From the NCBI GenBank assembly GCA_003153875.1, contig PMBY01000173.1, positions 3,136 to 18,481 on the forward strand: a stretch of DNA of 15,346 nt, in the 5' to 3' direction. This DNA comes from Myxococcales bacterium. GTDB lineage: Bacteria > Myxococcota > Polyangia > Fen-1088. Position numbers and translations under genes: made by a program. Shown here piece by piece: positions 13,427-15,346 of the stretch (positions are counted from its first letter, which is position 1; the number at the start of each line of letters is the position of its first letter). Under the pieces are notes generated by a model. That model did no database searches. It saw nothing but the letters and a program-made list of their open reading frames with translations, and was not told the DNA's origin.

Positions 13427-15346
13427 TCACACCAGCGGATCGGGCTGCGGTCGCTTGCGGAAGGCCAGCGAGAGCAGCGCCGGCTGCAGCAGGCGTGGCA
13501 GGATGACGAGTGCCAGGGCTCCACCGATCACCACGATGGCCAGCGGCTTTTGGGTCTCCGAACCGATTCCGCGCGAGAGGGCGGCGGGAAGCAGGCCCAG
13601 CATGGCAACCGAGGCAGCCATCAGCACCGGTCGCAACCAGCGTTCCGCTGCCTTCCGGGCCGCGCTTTCCGCCGACTCGCCTTGTCGGCGCAACTGCTGC
13701 GCGTAGGTGACCACCAGCAGGGCGTCTTGGATGGAAACCCCGAGAATCGAAATGAACCCCATGGCCGCCGAAATTGAGAAATCAGTGCCGGTGAGGAAAA
13801 GGGCCACGACACCGCCACTGGCTGCCACGGGCGCGCCCAGCAGCACGATGAGGGTGTCGCGCGCGTTTTTGACCGAGCTGTAAACCAGAAACATGATGAC
13901 CAGCAGAGTGACGGGGACAATGATCAGCAGGCGCGCCGTGGTCTCGCGCAGCTGGTTGATCTCGCCCGCCCATTCCAGGTGCGTGTCGTAGGGCAGCTTG
14001 ACGTGCGCGGCGATCTTGGCCTGCGCCTCGGCGATGGTCGAGGCCAGGTCGCGCCCGCGCACCGAGAACTTCACTGGGACATAGCGCCGCAGATCCTCGC
14101 GGAAGATGACCGACGGACTGTCTTCCTCCACCACGTCAGCCAGTTGCCCCAGTGGCACTTGCGCACCGTCGGGTGCGGCCACCAGAATGGCGCGGATGGC
14201 GCGCTGGTCGCGCCGGTAGGGCTCGGCCCAGCGCACGGTCAGGTCGAAGTGCTTTTCGCCCTCGTACACCTGCGTGATGGCCAGCCCGCCGATGGCGGCT
14301 TGGATAACGGCCGCCACGTCGCCGGTGTTGAGACCATAGCGTCCAGCGGCGGTGCGCGATGGCGTGATGCGAATCGCGGGTTGGCCGAGCGAGCGGAAGA
14401 TCCCCAGGTCCGCCACGCCTCGGATGTGCTTCATAGAGGCCACGATCTCGTCGGCCTTGGCTTCGTCTACCCGCAGATCCGGCCCCACCACCTTGACCGT
14501 GTTTTCGCCCTTGACCCCTGACATGGCCTCTTCGACGTTGTCGGAGATGACCTGCGAGAAATTGAACACCACGCCGGGGAAGGCGCGAGCCAGGTCGCGC
14601 TGCATGTCCTCGGTGAGCGACGCCTTGCTCACGCCCGGGCGCCATTCGGAACTGGGACGTAGGGGCGCCAGAAGTTCGATGTTGTAGAAGCCGGACACGT
14701 CGGTGCCGTCGTCGGGCCGCCCCAGCTGCGAGATGACGCTCTTGATTTCCGGCCGGCTTCGCTTCTCCAAGGGACAGTCGGCCGCGTCTTCGCCCGGGCA
14801 GCCCAGCACGATGGCACGGATATGGCCTACGTAGCGGGCCGACTTCTCCAGGGAGATTGACGTGGGCAAGGTCGCGCGAATCCAGAAGTTGCCTTCTTCC
14901 AGCTTGGGCATGAACTCACGGCCGAGTATGCCGGCCGCAGCCAAGGCCAGCGCCACCGGCCCCACGCCCAGCAGCACAGCCCAGCGCGGCCGCCGCAGGG
15001 CGAAGGAGAAAAGTGGCGTGTACACCCGGTGCACCAGGCGCATGAACCGGGTGTCCTTCTCCTCTTCGTCTTGGGTCGTGGACACGGGCAAGAGCCGCGA
15101 TGAAAGCGCGGGCGTGAGCGTGAGGGAGAGCAGGATGGCCCCACCGATGGCAAAGGCATAGGTTTGCGCCATCGGGGCCATGATCACTCCGGCCACGCCG
15201 GTGAGAGTGAAGAGCGGCACGAAAGCCACCCCGATGATGAGCGTGGAAGAGAACACGGGCGGCCCGACTTCGCGGGCCGCACGGGCGATGCGTTCGAGGA
15301 CCGACCCTCCGCGCCGGGCAAAGTTGCGGAAGATGCTCTCCATCAT
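13427..15346 (-). CDS. czcA: Second heavy-metal efflux RND pump, CzcA family; 5' part outside window
   Basis: The C-terminal 639 residues are present; the frame is open to the right edge, so roughly 400 N-terminal residues lie outside. The first visible residues, MMESIFRNFARRGG, are the end of the fourth transmembrane helix. The Glu at window residue 3 should be the proton-relay Glu, followed by Ser rather than the usual Asn. Family hallmarks follow: SQLGRPDDGTD, FNFSQVISDNVEEAMSG, GVADLGIFRSLGQP, and IGSETQKPLAIVVIGG near the end. It aligns segment by segment with the complete CzcA in this window but has diverged clearly, so it is a paralogue rather than a recent copy. A 15-or-so residue insertion before SQLGRP carries Cys183 and Cys191 (CX7C). 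The C-terminus ends soon after the last helix. Its adaptor and channel genes are presumably upstream, outside the window. Confidence 0.92.
   Translation of the reverse strand: MMESIFRNFARRGGSVLERIARAAREVGPPVFSSTLIIGVAFVPLFTLTGVAGVIMAPMAQTYAFAIGGAILLSLTLTPALSSRLLPVSTTQDEEEKDTRFMRLVHRVYTPLFSFALRRPRWAVLLGVGPVALALAAAGILGREFMPKLEEGNFWIRATLPTSISLEKSARYVGHIRAIVLGCPGEDAADCPLEKRSRPEIKSVISQLGRPDDGTDVSGFYNIELLAPLRPSSEWRPGVSKASLTEDMQRDLARAFPGVVFNFSQVISDNVEEAMSGVKGENTVKVVGPDLRVDEAKADEIVASMKHIRGVADLGIFRSLGQPAIRITPSRTAAGRYGLNTGDVAAVIQAAIGGLAITQVYEGEKHFDLTVRWAEPYRRDQRAIRAILVAAPDGAQVPLGQLADVVEEDSPSVIFREDLRRYVPVKFSVRGRDLASTIAEAQAKIAAHVKLPYDTHLEWAGEINQLRETTARLLIIVPVTLLVIMFLVYSSVKNARDTLIVLLGAPVAASGGVVALFLTGTDFSISAAMGFISILGVSIQDALLVVTYAQQLRRQGESAESAARKAAERWLRPVLMAASVAMLGLLPAALSRGIGSETQKPLAIVVIGGALALVILPRLLQPALLSLAFRKRPQPDPLV

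Noticed and set aside
11767..13506. Long plus-strand open frame (579 codons) opposite the kinase gene
   Set aside because: Gln/Arg/His-rich composition typical of antisense frames in GC-rich DNA; the opposite strand encodes a complete histidine kinase with all main boxes.
13427..13540. Possible frameshift near the C-terminus of the second RND pump, because its last helix differs from the first pump
   Set aside because: The frame stays hydrophobic where expected and ends with a basic tail; the difference is compatible with normal family variation.

Overview
This window is GC-rich and looks like a chromosomal segment from a myxobacterium or a relative (Myxococcota). The evidence is a lipoprotein with long Gly/Ala linkers joined to jelly-roll, carbohydrate-binding-like domains, a TPR protein with a Pro/Ala-rich linker and a C-terminal membrane anchor, a short myxobacterial-style type IV pilin, and an NtrC-type regulator paired with a Cache-type histidine kinase. 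No 16S gene or other phylogenetic marker is present, so this placement is an inference.

Left third (1-4262), cell surface. On the minus strand a TPR/transmembrane protein (1704-2519) is followed 9 bases later by a Gly-rich lipoprotein gene (1694 to beyond base 1). The ribosome-binding site of the second gene overlaps the stop codon of the first, so they are almost certainly one operon. Upstream on the same strand lies an unrecognised Cys-containing lipoprotein (2711-3286). A 418-base intergenic stretch separates it from a divergent prepilin gene (3705-4262, plus strand), which has a good sigma-54 -24/-12 candidate just in front of it.

Right two thirds (4323-15346), metal efflux. Everything here is on the minus strand. 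In transcription order it holds the 3' part of one heavy-metal RND pump gene (13427 to beyond 15346), a membrane histidine kinase (11689-13323), a sigma-54-type response regulator (10337-11692), and a complete CzcC-CzcB-CzcA tripartite efflux set (10057 down to 4323). Kinase and regulator overlap by 4 bases (GTGA), czcC and czcB overlap by 4 bases (ATGA), and czcB-czcA are 24 bases apart with a strong Shine-Dalgarno. The simplest model is that the kinase senses a periplasmic signal, perhaps metal, and the regulator activates one or both neighbouring pumps with sigma-54 RNA polymerase. The RND protein, membrane-fusion protein and outer-membrane channel would then export divalent cations across both membranes. 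The metal is not determinable from the sequence alone.

Most notable points: an NtrC/sigma-54 two-component pair sits between two RND pumps; the regulator has GAFTDA instead of GAFTGA and the kinase has a degenerate G1 box; the second pump has a CX7C insertion in its periplasmic part; an exact 60-bp tandem duplication lies in the lipoprotein linker; an isolated pilin has a sigma-54-like promoter; and several palindromes and hairpins lie in the intergenic regions. I saw no RNA genes, CRISPR arrays, insertion sequences or phage genes.
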